Shown here in pieces: positions 1 to 10,633 of a stretch of 64,000 nucleotides of DNA. Numbering within the stretch: the stretch's first letter is position 1; each line of letters opens with the position of its first letter. The position numbers and the translations under genes were made by a program. The stretch is from assembly GCA_023375785.1 (NCBI GenBank), contig SZWC01003918.1, positions 7,356 through 71,355 on the forward strand, in the 5' to 3' direction. This DNA is from Penium margaritaceum. Lineage: Eukaryota > Streptophyta > Zygnematophyceae > Desmidiales > Peniaceae. The notes below the pieces were generated by a model. It was given only the letters and a program-made list of their open reading frames with translations. It was not told the origin of the DNA and did no database searches.

Positions 1-1233
1 CAACGGCAACGACAACAGCATCATCGGCTACACAGATGCAGATTGGGCTTCAAATCCTGAGACCCGCAAGTCCATCTCTGGACATGTGTTTCTCATTAAT
101 GGAGGTGCCATGAGCTGGTGCAGCAAGCGGTAGGTGGTCGTGGCCACCTCGAGCACAGAAGCTGAGTACGTCTCTCTCAGCTTTGGAGCCAAGGAAGCAG
201 TTTGGCTCCAGCGTCTCATGGCAGAGATGAGTAGGAGTACAGCAGTTCCGGTTCCTCTGCGCGTCGAGAACCAGAGCGCAATTACACTCACCAAGAACCT
301 TGAGCACCATGCACGCACCAAGCACATTGACATCGCATATCACTTCATCCGGCATATGGTGCAGGAGGGTGCTATCAAGCTGGAATTTACTCCAACCAAC
401 AAGCAGGTCGCTGATTTTTGCACCAAGCCAGTGACCCATGAGAAGCAGCAGTTCTGCATGAAGGCAGTTGGACTCAGCCCACTCTGACTGCGGCAAAGTG
501 GGAGATTGTTGGGAAAGGAGCCATCCGGCTCAGTTTCAGGTCCACAAGAGCAAGGTCCAGGAACCTTCCAGATGCCTGCTCCGATTGTTAATCGGACTTC
601 ACCATCAAAAAGATCAGGTGGCAAATTGTTTATGGTCCAAGTTTGAGGCCGATCCAACGGTCGGATTGGGAGATATGAATTTTCAAAGTATTCGGGGTCA
701 TCGACCGCCGATATCCGGGTGACCATGGGCGATGGCTCCAACCCTTAGCCTGAGAAAAGAAAAAGGCAAGAGATCCAGGGTCAAGACCTGATGGGAGAAA
801 TATCCAAAAAGGTCCTAGATTCTTGGTTTGCCTTGTCAGAGTGTGCTCACTATGAAAAAGGTACCTCTCCTTACTTTTTAGGTGAGGTGAGATCCTTGTG
901 TGCTAGCCATGGACACATGGCGATTCTCCATGGGATTGTGACCACTAGGAGTGTGCCATGAGAGCATTCTCTAGCTCTCTAGGTCGTGTGTGAGTGTAGC
1001 TTGATTGCTAGGCTGATTTCCTCCCTTGTGTGAGATTATGGACTCTAGTGTGTGATCCTTAGCCTCCATGACTAAGTGGTGTGGCTTGTGAGAGGGCTGA
1101 CTTGCCCAAGCTCTAGTTCTATATATATTCCATCATTTTGAGTGATTCAACAACCATTCTTCAGCACAAGTGATGCCCTACCAATCACACATGCTCGCTG
1201 CTCCAAGGCTCCCTCTCTCCTCCAGATCCAACA
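1..1233 (+). mobile_element. Copia family A copy A1, 3' end (RNase H and 3' LTR)
   Basis: This is the 3' end of a Ty1/copia element whose 5' part lies left of the window. Positions 1-486 encode the copia RNase H region, seen as ADWASNPETRKSISGHVF and SSTEAEYVSLSFGAKEAVWL, then the RTKHIDIAYHF block typical of the domain end. A polypurine tract (AAAGTGGGAGAT, 495-506) stands directly before the 3' LTR at 507. The LTR ends at 1233 and the next base belongs to an opposite-strand A copy, so A1 probably inserted into A2. It is a fossil with about two breaks in the visible part. Family assignment is firm; the insertion into A2 is inferred. Confidence 0.9.
507..1233 (+). repeat. 3' LTR of A1
   Basis: A 727-bp LTR starting TGTTGGGAAAGG and ending TCCAACA. 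It carries the family features: a hairpin-forming pair CTTAGCC/GGCTAAG, repeated TGTGAG words, and a TATATATA stretch near 1121-1128, about 110 bp before the LTR end. The first five flanking bases on the right are CAACT, which should also precede the unseen 5' LTR if this is a simple insertion. Confidence 0.92.
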
Positions 1234-3711
1234 CAACTGCGACGTTCATCTGTTCTAGTTTCTGCAGCATCCAGAAATGGCCGCGCTCACCAGGCTTGTA
1301 ACGCACCCTAAGAGAGTACCTGCGACTTGGTACTGGAGCGTTAGCGGGCGGCTGGCGCGGTGCTGCTTGTTCTGCTGCCTCTTCACACACAATGCTGGTG
1401 CCGATGATATTAATCTCATTGAAGACGACATCCCTGAAGATGATGACGTGGCCTATATCCCTCTCGTAGAGGCGATAGGCCTTGCTTGCCACGTCGTAGC
1501 CAATCATCAGCATCTGCGGACTCTTTGCGTCCCATTTCTACCGCTTGTCCTTGAGCACGTGCATATGCGCTAGGCTACCTAATGCTCGGAGATGATCCAT
1601 GCTCGGTTTCTTGCCGAACCATGCCTCGTACGGCGTCATTTGCTCTTGCGCCTTAGTTGGTATGCAGTTCTTGATGTAGACCGCATTTCTCACGGCTTCA
1701 GCCCAGAAGTCGTAGGTCAGCCGAGTCGCGTGTAGCATGGAGCGCTCTGACTCCACAATGGTACGGTTAACGCATTCTGCTACCCCAATCTGCTGTGGCA
1801 AGTACATCGCGGTACGCTGCGCCTTGATGCCAGCTGCTGCGAGGTAGTCCAGGAACTCCTTGCTTAAGTATTCTCCACCGCGATCGCTGCGCAGCGCCTT
1901 GATCTTCTTGCCAGTCTGGTACTCCACCATGGCCTTGAACTCCTTGAACCTGTCAAAGCACTGGTCCTTGGAAGGAAGGAAATACACAGTAGTGGAATGG
2001 CTGAAATCATCAATGAAGGTCATGAAATACCTAGAGCCTTGAAAGCTCTCGGTCTACATCGATATGCACAAGTCCGTGTGGACCAGCTCCAACACCTCTT
2101 TCGCACGCTCCCCTGCTCCAGAGAACGCCTCGCGGTGCAACTTCCCCTCCAAACAGCCGATGCATAACTGCTGCTCAAAGTTAGAGATGGTAGGCAGGTC
2201 ACGCACCATCTGCTTTGTTTGAAGCTGCTGCACGGCGCACATGCCGATGTGGCCGTAGCGCGCATGCCAGACTACTACAAGACTCTGCTCACGCGGGATC
2301 TTGGTCGCCCCCAGCAGGCGGTACATGTCGTCCTCCTTCACCGACCTGGCCAACGCCTCTCCTGTATCCTTGTTGAGGATGTAGCCATAGTCATCATCGA
2401 AGACGACGCGCAGTCCTGTGTTTGTAAGAGAGGAGACAGAGAGGAGGTTGAATGCAACATTAGGTACATACAGCACGTCATGGAACACTCCCACTTCAAT
2501 GCCACGTGAGGTCTCCAACCACATCTCCACAATCCCAATCCGCTCAGCATACACCATCCGATCATCACCCATAGCGATAGGACAAGGGGGGATGGACAGT
2601 AGCTGTGGAAACCACTCCATATGATGTGTGAGGCTCTTGGTACATCTTGAGTCCTTGTACCATGCGAGATCCGCCTTCTCCACCTGCGACATGTCAGACT
2701 TCACCATGAAGAGACGGTCGCGCACCTCCTTGGCCACATTCATGTTGCCAAAGTGGCACAGACCAGCCTGGTTTTGCTGCTGCTGCTGCTGTTGACGCTG
2801 CTGTGACTGCTGCTGCTGCTGCTGCTGCTTTTGTTGTTGTTGCTGCGATGACTGCTGCTGCTGCTGCTGCTCCTTCTGGTCCCTCTTGAGCTTGAAACAC
2901 TCCTTTTTATAGAGTCTCTCTTTCTGGCAGTAGTGGCATTTGCCTTTCTTTCTGCCTTTCTGCTGCCCAGACTGCTGCTGCTGCTGCAGGTTACGTGAGC
3001 TGGTGGCCACAAAAGCTGCTTCACTACTGCCGCCGCCATTGCGCTTTACTGCATTGCGACGCAATTCCACCTACACCAGGTGTGTGCAGATGAAGTCGAG
3101 GTCGAGAGTTGGCTGGTACTCCAACGTCTCTTGCACCGTGTCGTAGCTAGTTGGGAGTTCCCTCAGCAAGAGGAGGATGAAGCGCGTCTCTTCCACATGG
3201 TTGCCGGTCGCTCTCAACTGCTTCGCCAGCTCGTTTGCCCTGTCCAGATACGCCTCCATCCCTTCACTACCCTGCATTTTCAGTGCCATCATCTTTTCCT
3301 CCAAAAGCCTGAGGAATGCAGGATCCTTGCTCTCATACTTCTTGCACAACGTGTCCCACCCCTCCTTTGCAGTAGCCTTGTTACTCATGTAGTGAAGATG
3401 CGGGTTGGAGATGGTGTTGACAAGCAACCTATAGGCCTGCCTGTCCTTCTTCTTCCACTCATACATCGCTGGTACAGCTGCAGAAGAACCCGCATCAGCT
3501 GCACCCTTTTGCGGAGTCTTCCCTGCCACCACCTGCGCTGCGGTGATGCCTTTTGCCTTTGGAACCGAGCCGGCTCGTCGCCCCTCACCACCTCCCACAA
3601 GCCCCTCTCCTCCAAAAGGAGGCGCGTACGGATCTTCCAAAACGTGAAGTTGGCGCGTCCCTCCACCCTCTCCAAAGGCTGGGCTGGTATCACAAGGCTA
3701 GCTGCTGCCAT
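1234..3711 (-). pseudogene. A2 gag-pol remnant (gag, knuckle, Q-rich linker, protease, integrase)
   Basis: Gag starts at 3711 with MAAASLVIPAQPLERVEG, followed by the FTFWKIRTRLLLEERGLWEV segment that marks the copia gag N-terminus. A CCHC-type knuckle lies near 2897-2942. Next comes a glutamine-rich linker at about 2764-2880, then the protease segment with WYKDS near 2650. The integrase zinc-binding segment (ARYGHIG...CIGCLEGKLHREAF) is near 2130-2290 and the catalytic core (TFIDDFSHSTTVYFL, SDRGGEYLSKEF) at about 1540-2030. The region is decayed and is not expected to make a functional protein. Confidence 0.88.
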
Positions 3712-4358
3712 TTTGAGCCTTGGTGATGCTCAGCGCTGCCCTTGGATGGCGGCGCTACCCCTCCTTCTTCTACTGCTTCTGCCAGAAGGCTGCCTGACAG
3801 AAAATGGACTTCATATGCCAGTAGACTGGGAATTTTGAAAAACGGAGCCCTCCACTGGAAAATGCAGCTCAAAAAATTTCAGATCAACCCATAAAACAGG
3901 GTCATCAACAAGGGACTTTAAAAGATGTGCCCTCTTGAGAACAGGGTATGCTTCTGCTCCTACTCTAACTCAGACCAACCAGATTGTAAACAACGTTTCT
4001 CCCAAACCAATCAATGGAATGCAAATATTTTTGCACCAATAAAAAACTTAGGAAAAAAACTACAATTTGCATGTGCCAGTTTTTAAATTTGGCAAAGAAA
4101 CGAAAGAGTTATGGTCATCACAAGGCGACCGTCTTACTCATAGAGAAGAGTGTAGCCCTGGTCGACCTCGTTTTGAGCATAACTCTCAATCCCACCGTTG
4201 GATCTTTGCGATCTTGGGCTTGTTGGAACGCTTGTTACTTGAACTTGAAGATCTAGTGGTCGATAGTCAAATTTGCTGAAGTTTTTATCCCAACCCGTAA
4301 CTCTCAAAGTGACGGCCTATACTGGCTGAAAGAAGTAAAACTTGGCTTTGATACCAAA
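3712..4358 (-). other. A2 untranslated leader with primer binding site
   Basis: About 647 bp between 5' LTR and gag. Next to the LTR (about 4342-4358) a degenerate match to the initiator tRNA-Met site reads, on the minus strand, TTGGTATCAAAGCCAAG. The family hairpin (CCGTCAC/GTGACGG in fresher copies) is recognisable in altered form near 4297-4317. There is no coding content. Confidence 0.85.
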
Positions 4359-4766
4359 TGTTGGATCTGGAGGAGGGAGTGATCCTTGGAGCAGCGAGTA
4401 TGTGTGATTGGAAGGGCATCACGTGTGCTGAAGAATGGTTATTCAGTCACTCGAAACGATGGAGTACATATAGAGCTAGAGCTTGGGCAAGTCAGCCCTC
4501 TCACAAGCCACACCACTTAGCCATGGAGGCTAAGGCTCACACACTAGAGTCCATAATCTCACACAAGGGATGAAATCAGCCTAGCAATCAGGGTGAACAC
4601 TCATACACGACCTAGAGAGCTAGAAAATACTCTCATGGCACACTCCTAGTAGTCACATAATTAACAATCTTATGGAGAATCGCCATGTGACCATGGCTAG
4701 CACACAAGGATCTCACCTCACGTAAAATGCAAGGAGATGTACCTTTTTCCTAGTCAGCACACCATT
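4359..4766 (-). repeat. 5' LTR part of A2
   Basis: The U5-side 408 bp of a family A LTR in reverse orientation, beginning TGTTGGATCTGG on the plus strand. At about 4767 the sequence switches to a plus-strand LTR of the same family, so two LTR pieces face each other. Confidence 0.88.
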
Positions 4767-5351
4767 TGAAAGATCAGGTGGCAAAATGTCTACGGTCCAA
4801 GTTTGAGGTCGATCCAACGGTCGGATTGAGAGATATGAATTTTCAAAGTTTTTGGCGTCATTGACCGCTGATATTCGGGTGACCATGGGCGATGGCTCCA
4901 TGCCTTAGCCTGAGAAAAGAAAAGGCAAAGGGTCCAGGGTCAAGACCTGATGGTGACTAGGAAAAAGGTACCTCTCCTTACTTTTTAGGTGAGGTGAGAT
5001 CCCTGTGTGCTAGCCATGGACACATGGCGATTCTCCATGAGATTGTAGGTTATTTAACCACTAGGAGTGTGCCATGAGAGCATTTTCTAGCTCTCTAGGT
5101 TGTGTGTGAGTGGTCAGCCTGATTGCTAGGCTGATTTCCTCCCTTCTTTGAGATTATGGACTCTAGTCTGTGAGCCTTAGCCTCCATGGCTAAGAGGTGT
5201 GGCTTGTGAGAGGGCTGACTTGCCCAAGCTCTAGCTCTATATGTACTCCGTCATTTTGAGTGATTCAACAACCATTCTTCAGCACAAGTGATGCCCTTCC
5301 AGGCCCACATGTTCGCTGCTCCAAGGCTCCCTCTCTCCTCCAGATCCATCA
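4767..5351 (+). repeat. 5' LTR part of A3
   Basis: Begins about 115 bp into the family LTR (AAGATCAGGTGGCAAAATG) and runs to the LTR end at 5351, next to the primer site. It contains the TCAGCCT/AGGCTGA and CTTAGCC/GGCTAAG hairpin pairs and a TATATG box near 5238-5244. Confidence 0.9.
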
Positions 5352-5998
5352 TTTGGTATCAGAGCCAAGTTCTGCCACTTTCAGCCAGTACAAGCCGTCA
5401 CTTTGAGAGTGACGGGTTGGGGTGAAAGCCTCACCAAAATTTATGATCAACCACAGCATCTTCACGTTGGCAAGGCAAGCTTTCAAATGAGCCCAAGATC
5501 ACAAAAATCAGACAGTCGGATTGAGAGTTATGATCAAAACGAGGTTGGCGAGGGCTACACTCTTCTCTCTGAGTAAGACTGTCGCCTTGTGATGACCATA
5601 ACTCTCTGGTTTCTTTGTCAAATTTAAAACGTAGCACATACGAATTAGAGTATTTTTCCTAAGATTTCTATTGGTGCAAAAATATTTGCAATCCATTGGT
5701 ACGTTTGGGAGAAACGCCGTTTACAAGTTGGCTGGTGTGAGCTGGAGTAGGAGTAGAAGCATACCCTATTTTCAAAAGGGCATATCTCTTAAAATCCCCT
5801 GTTGATGACCCTGTTTTATGAGTTGATCTGAAAGTTTTTGAGCTGAATTTTCTAGTGGTAGGCTTAGTTTTTAAAATTTCCCAGTCTCCTGGCCTCTACA
5901 GTCCGTTTTCTGTCACACAGTTTTTTGGTATAAACAGCAGCAAAAGCAGGGATAGCGCCGCCACCGAAGGGCAGCGCTGAGCATCACCAAGGTTCAAA
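5352..5998 (+). other. A3 leader with tRNA-iMet primer binding site and hairpin
   Basis: TGGTATCAGAGCCA (5354-5367) matches the initiator tRNA-Met site used by many plant Copia elements. About 30 bp downstream the leader carries a perfect 7-bp-stem hairpin, CCGTCAC/GTGACGG, near 5395-5415. The leader then runs about 580 bp to the gag ATG at 5999. No open frame is supported. Confidence 0.88.
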
Positions 5999-8900
5999 AT
6001 GGCAGCACCAGGCGTGGTAAAAGCAACCCAGCCCTTGGAGAAGCTGGAAGGACGCGCCATCTTCACGTTTTGGAAGATCCGTACCCGCTTCCTTTTGGAG
6101 GAGAGGGGCTTGTGGGAGGTGGTGAGCGACGACGAGCGCGCTGCACCTCCACAGGCAAAAGGCATCACTGTAGCAGAGGTGGCGGCAGTGAAGACGCCAC
6201 AGAAAGGTGTAGCAGATGCAAGTTCATCTACAATTACAGCAGCGGTATATGAGGAGTGGAAGAAGAAGGACAGGTAGGCCTACAGGCTGCTTGTCAACAC
6301 CATCTCCAACCCACATCTTCAGTACGTGAGTGACAAGGCTATTGCAAAAGAGGGATGGGACACGTTGTCGAAGAAGTATGAGAGCAAGGATCCTGCATTC
6401 CTTATGCTCTTGGAGGAGAAGATGATGGCGTTGAAAATGCAGGGTGGCGAAGGGATGGAGGAGTAATTGGACAGGACAAAGGAGCTGGTGAAGCACCTGA
6501 AAGCGGCCGACAACCCTGTGGAAGACACGCGCTTTGTCCTCCTCTTGCTGAGGGGACTCCCAACGAGCTATGATACGGTGCAACAGACGTTGGAGTGCCA
6601 GCCGAATCTTGACCTCGACTTCATCTGCACGTCCCTGGTGCAAGTGGAACTGCGTCGCAATGCAGCAAAGCGCAATGGCGGCAGCAGTAACAGTGTAGCA
6701 GCTTTCATGGCCATGGGCTCACGCAACCAGCAGCAGCAGCAGTCCGGGCAGCAAAGAGGCAAGAAGAAAGGCAAGTGCCACTATTGTGAAAAAGAGGGGC
6801 ACTACAAGAAAGAGTGCTTCAAGTTCAAGAGGGACCAAAAGGAGCAGCAACAGCAGCAGCAAAATCAACAGTCTCCACAGCAACAGCAGCAGCAGTCGCA
6901 GCAACGTCAACAGCAGCAGCAGCAACAGCATCAGAACCAGACTGGCGTGCGCCATTTTGGCAACATGAACGTCGCCAAGGAGGTGCGCGACCGCCTCTTC
7001 ATGGCGAAGTCTGACATGTCGTAGAAGGAAAAGGCAGATCTGGCATGGTACAAGGACTTGGGGTGTATCGAGAGTCTGACGCACCACAAGGAGTGGTTCA
7101 CGTAGCTGCTCTCCATCCCTCCCCGTCCGATTACTTTGAGTGATGATCGGGTGGTGTATGCTGAGGCGGTCGCGCACCTCCTTGGCGTGCTGTATGTGCC
7201 TGATGTTGCGTTCAACCTTCTCTCGGTTTCCTCTCTCACCAACACAGGACTGTGCGTCGTCTTTGACCATGATTATGGCTACATGCTCGACAAGGAAATA
7301 AGAGAGGACTTGCCCAGGTCGGTGAAAGAAGGCGATATGTACTGCTTGCTGAGGACGACCATAGCAGTGGTGCTGGCCACAGATGGCGAAGTCTGGCATG
7401 CGCACTACGGCCACATCGGCATGCACACCTTACACGAACTTCAAACGAAGCAGATGGTGCGTGACTTGTCCACCATCTCTTACTTCGAGCAGCAGTTGTG
7501 CATCGGTTGTTTGGAGGGTGAGCAGCATCGCGAGGCGTTCTCTGGAGCAGAAGAGCGCGCGAAGGAGGTGCTGGAGCTGGTCTACACAGACTTGTGTGGC
7601 CCGATGTAGACCCAGAGCTTTGGAGGCTCTAGGTATTTTCTCACCTTTATTGACGATTGCAGCCGTTACACTGCTGTGTATTTCCTTTCCTCCAAGGACC
7701 AGTTCTTAGACAGGTTCAAGGAGTTCAAGGCCATGGTGGAGAACTAGACTGGCAAGAAAATCAAGGCGCTACGCAGCGACCGCGGTGGAGAGTACCTGAG
7801 CAAGGAGTTCTAGGATTACCTCGTAGCAACAGGCACCAAGGCACTGCGCACCGCGCCATACTCGCCGCAGCTGAACGCTGTAGCAGAATGCGCCAATTAC
7901 ACCATCATTGAGTCGGCGCGCTCCTTGCTGCTTGCAGCTCGGCTCACCTACGACTTTTGGACGGAAGCAGTAAGCACTGCGATGTACATCAAGAACCATA
8001 GTCCAATCAAGGTCCTGAAGCAAATGACGCCGTACGAGGCATGGTTTGGCAAGAAGCCAAGCGTGGGTCATCTTTGCGCGTTTGGCAGCTTGGCGGACAT
8101 GCACTTGCCAAAGGAGAAGCGACAAAAGTGGTACGCGAAGAGCGCGCAGATGCTGATGATTGGCTATGACGTGGCAAGCAAGGCGTATCGCCTCTACGAG
8201 AGGGATCCAGGCCACGGCATCATCCCCAGGGATGTCGTCTTCAATGAGAGCAATGTCATCGGCACGAACATTGTCAGTGAAGAGGTAGCAAAAGCAGCAG
8301 ATGACGAGGCAGTGGGAGCAGATATCCTTCCTGACCCAGTCTCTCCTGATCCTTCCTCCACTTTGACAGTGGGAGAACAAGTCTACTTTCCCATGTCTGA
8401 TGCAGCAGATACTGCGGCCTCATCGGCAGAAGCACAGTAAGAAGATGCACCACCATCGACAGAAGCAGTTGTGCCCGCAGCTCCGAACCTGGACGTAAGG
8501 TGATCGAGTGCAAGTGGGTGTTCAAGAAGAAGCGGGGAGCATATGGCATCCTGGAAAAGTACAAGGCGAGGCTGGTTGCCAAGGGCTACTCGCAACAAGA
8601 AGGCATCGACTACACAGAAACCTTTTCGCCTGTTGCAAAGTTTCCCTCTGTGCGTACGCTCCTTTCGTATGTAGCAGCAGAGGACTTTGAGGTCCACCAC
8701 ATGGACGTCAAGATGGGGTTCCTGAATGGTGATCTAAAGGAGGAGATTTACATGGAGCAGTCGAAGGGGTTCGTCATGGATGGCCAGGAGCACCTGGTTT
8801 GTAAGCTGCAAAAGTCGCTGTACGGCCTCAAGCAAGCGTCGCGTGCTTGGAACCAAAAGTTGGATGCGGTGTTGCAGTACATGGGGTTTGAGCGCAGTCA

Positions 8901-9911
8901 GTATGAGTACAGCGTCTATCGTACGCAGCATGGTCATGAGGTGCTCATCATCATCGCCTATGTGGATGACATGCTCCTCCTTTCCAATAGCATGTCTGCA
9001 TTGCAAGAGTTTAAGGAGGCCATGAAGGAGCGCTTGCAGATGTCTGATCTCGGTGAGGCATCATACTTCCTCAGAATCCAGATCACGCGTGACTGCAAAT
9101 CCCGCTCTCTCTCCCTGTAGTAGAGCCGTTACATCAAGGATGTCTTGCAGCGGTTTGGCATGGCAGAGGCCAACCCCATCGGCACGCCGCTGGAGACGCG
9201 GCAGTATCTCGTGAGCTTCAATGGTGAAGCGATTGCAGCAGAACGGCATAAGAACCAAAGCGCCGTTGGCACTCTCATGTACCCGATGGTGGCAACCAGG
9301 CCGGACCTCACACAGGCTGTTAGCGTTGTAAGCCAGCACATGGCAAACCCCGGACCTGAGCACCAAAAGGCAGTGAAGCGGATCTTTTGCTACCTTGCTG
9401 GAACCATCAACATCGGCATCACCCACAATGGCAACGACAATTGCATCATCGGCTACACAGAGGCAGATTGGGCTTCAAATCCTGAGGACCGTAAGTCCAT
9501 CTCTGGACATGTGTTCCACATGAATGGTGGAGCCATCAGCTGGTGCAGCAAGCGGCAGGTGGCCGTGGCCACCTCAAGCACGGAAGCTGAGTATGTCTCT
9601 CTGAGGTTTAAGGCCAAGGAAGCAGTTTGGCTTCAGCGTCTCATGGCTGAGATGAGTGGGAGTGTTGCAGTTCTTGTTCCTGTGCGTGTCGACAACTAGA
9701 GCTCAATCGCACTCGCCAAGAATCCTAAGCACTATGCACGCACCAAGCACATTGACATCGCATATCACTTCATTAGGCACATGGTGCAGGAGGGTGCTAT
9801 CAAGCTGGAGTTTACTCCAACCAGCAAGCAGGTTGCTGATTTCTGTACCAAGCCAGTGACTCGTGAGAAGCAGCATTTTCGCATGAAGGCATGTAGACAG
9901 CCCACTCTCAC
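5999..9911 (+). pseudogene. A3 gag-pol remnant
   Basis: Gag begins MAAPGVVKATQPLEKLEG at 5999. The CCHC knuckle (CHYCEKEGHYKKECF) is at 6777-6818 and the Q-rich linker at about 6837-6945. The protease segment follows near 7042, the integrase zinc-binding part at about 7396-7530 and its core at about 7570-8100. Reverse transcriptase (KCKWVFKKKRG, LYGLKQASRAWNQKLD) runs from about 8500, with the YVDD box at 8959-8970, and RNase H (EADWASNPEDRKSISGHVF) from about 9460. The product would be the usual Copia polyprotein that packages and integrates the element; this copy is decayed. Confidence 0.92.
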
Positions 9912-9917
9912 TGCGGC

Positions 9918-9929
9918 AAAGTGAGAGAT
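9918..9929 (+). promoter_or_regulatory. A3 polypurine tract
   Basis: AAAGTGAGAGAT immediately before the 3' LTR, matching the AAAGTGGGAGAT tract of other A copies. In the family this tract primes plus-strand DNA synthesis. Confidence 0.75.
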
Positions 9930-10633
9930 TGATGGAAAAGGAGTTATCCGGCTTAGTTTTAGGTCCACAGGAGCAAGTTATAGGGAAGTACTAGATGCCT
10001 GCTCCGATTGTCCATCCAATTTCACCATTGCAAAGACCAGGTAGTAAAATATCTACGGTCCAAGTTTGAGGCCGATCCAACAATCGGATTGGGAGATATG
10101 GGTTTTCAAAGTTTTCGGGGTCATCGACTGCCGATATCCGGGTGACCATTGGCGATAGCTCCATGCCTTAGCTTGAGAAAAGAAAAAGGGCAAAAGATCC
10201 AGGGTCAATACCTGATGGGAGAAAGATCCAAAAAGGTCCTAGATTCTTGCGTTGCCTTGTCAGAGTGTGCTGACTAGGAAAAAGGTACCTCTCCTTATTT
10301 TTTATAGGAGGTGAGATCCTTGTGTGCTAGCCATGTACACATGGCGATTCTCCATGGGATTGTGGGTTATGTAACCACTAGGAGTGTGCCATGAGAGCAT
10401 TTTCTAGCTCTCTAGGTCGTGTGTGAGTGGTCAGCCTGATTGCTAGGCTGATTTCCTCCCTTGTGTGAGATTATGGACTCTAGTGTGTGAGCGTTAGCCT
10501 CCATGGCTAAGTGGTGTCGCTTGTGAGAGGGCTGACTTACCCAAGCTCTAGCTCTATATGTACTCCATCATTTTGAGTGATTCAACAACCATTCTTAAAC
10601 ACAACTGATACCCTCTCTCCTCCAGTTCCAACA
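9930..10633 (+). repeat. 3' LTR of A3
   Basis: A 704-bp family A LTR, start TGATGGAAAAGG, end TTCCAACA. It is slightly shorter than the ~735-bp norm. Sequence directly after it encodes QMVRDL, an integrase piece of A4. Confidence 0.9.

Larger units (their letters stand above)
1234..4766 (-). mobile_element. Copia family A copy A2, 5' LTR part to integrase
   Basis: A minus-strand A element reading from a partial 5' LTR (4359-4766) through leader, gag, protease and integrase to 1234, where A1 begins. Its reverse transcriptase and RNase H half is expected on the far side of A1, outside the window. It stands head-to-head with A3, giving an inverted repeat with arms of several kilobases. It is broken, with roughly ten breaks. 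The call rests on co-linear homology with the other A copies in this window and on the PBS, knuckle and integrase motifs. Confidence 0.88.
4767..10633 (+). mobile_element. Copia family A copy A3, 5' LTR part to 3' LTR
   Basis: A plus-strand A element holding every family part: partial 5' LTR, primer site, leader, gag, CCHC knuckle, Q-rich linker, protease, integrase, reverse transcriptase, RNase H, polypurine tract and 3' LTR. The base after the 3' LTR continues into integrase of another plus-strand copy (A4), so A3 probably inserted in A4. It is clearly a fossil with about fifteen breaks. It is one of the most complete internal regions in the window. Confidence 0.92.

Noticed and set aside
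2740-3039. Ser-rich and Ala-rich frames in the Q-rich linker
   Set aside because: The other two reading frames of CAG repeats always give Ser (AGC) and Ala (GCA).
4358-4573. Short open frames with LDLEERGSLGAASMCDW-type peptides found many times
   Set aside because: They are translations of the LTR end (GGAGAGAGGGAGCC...), which recurs with every LTR; repetition reflects the repeat, not a peptide family.
6719-7426. 235-codon open frame on the minus strand of A3, Leu-rich
   Set aside because: It is the complement of the CAG-rich linker (CTG reads as Leu) and the protease region; the plus strand shows the real family homology.
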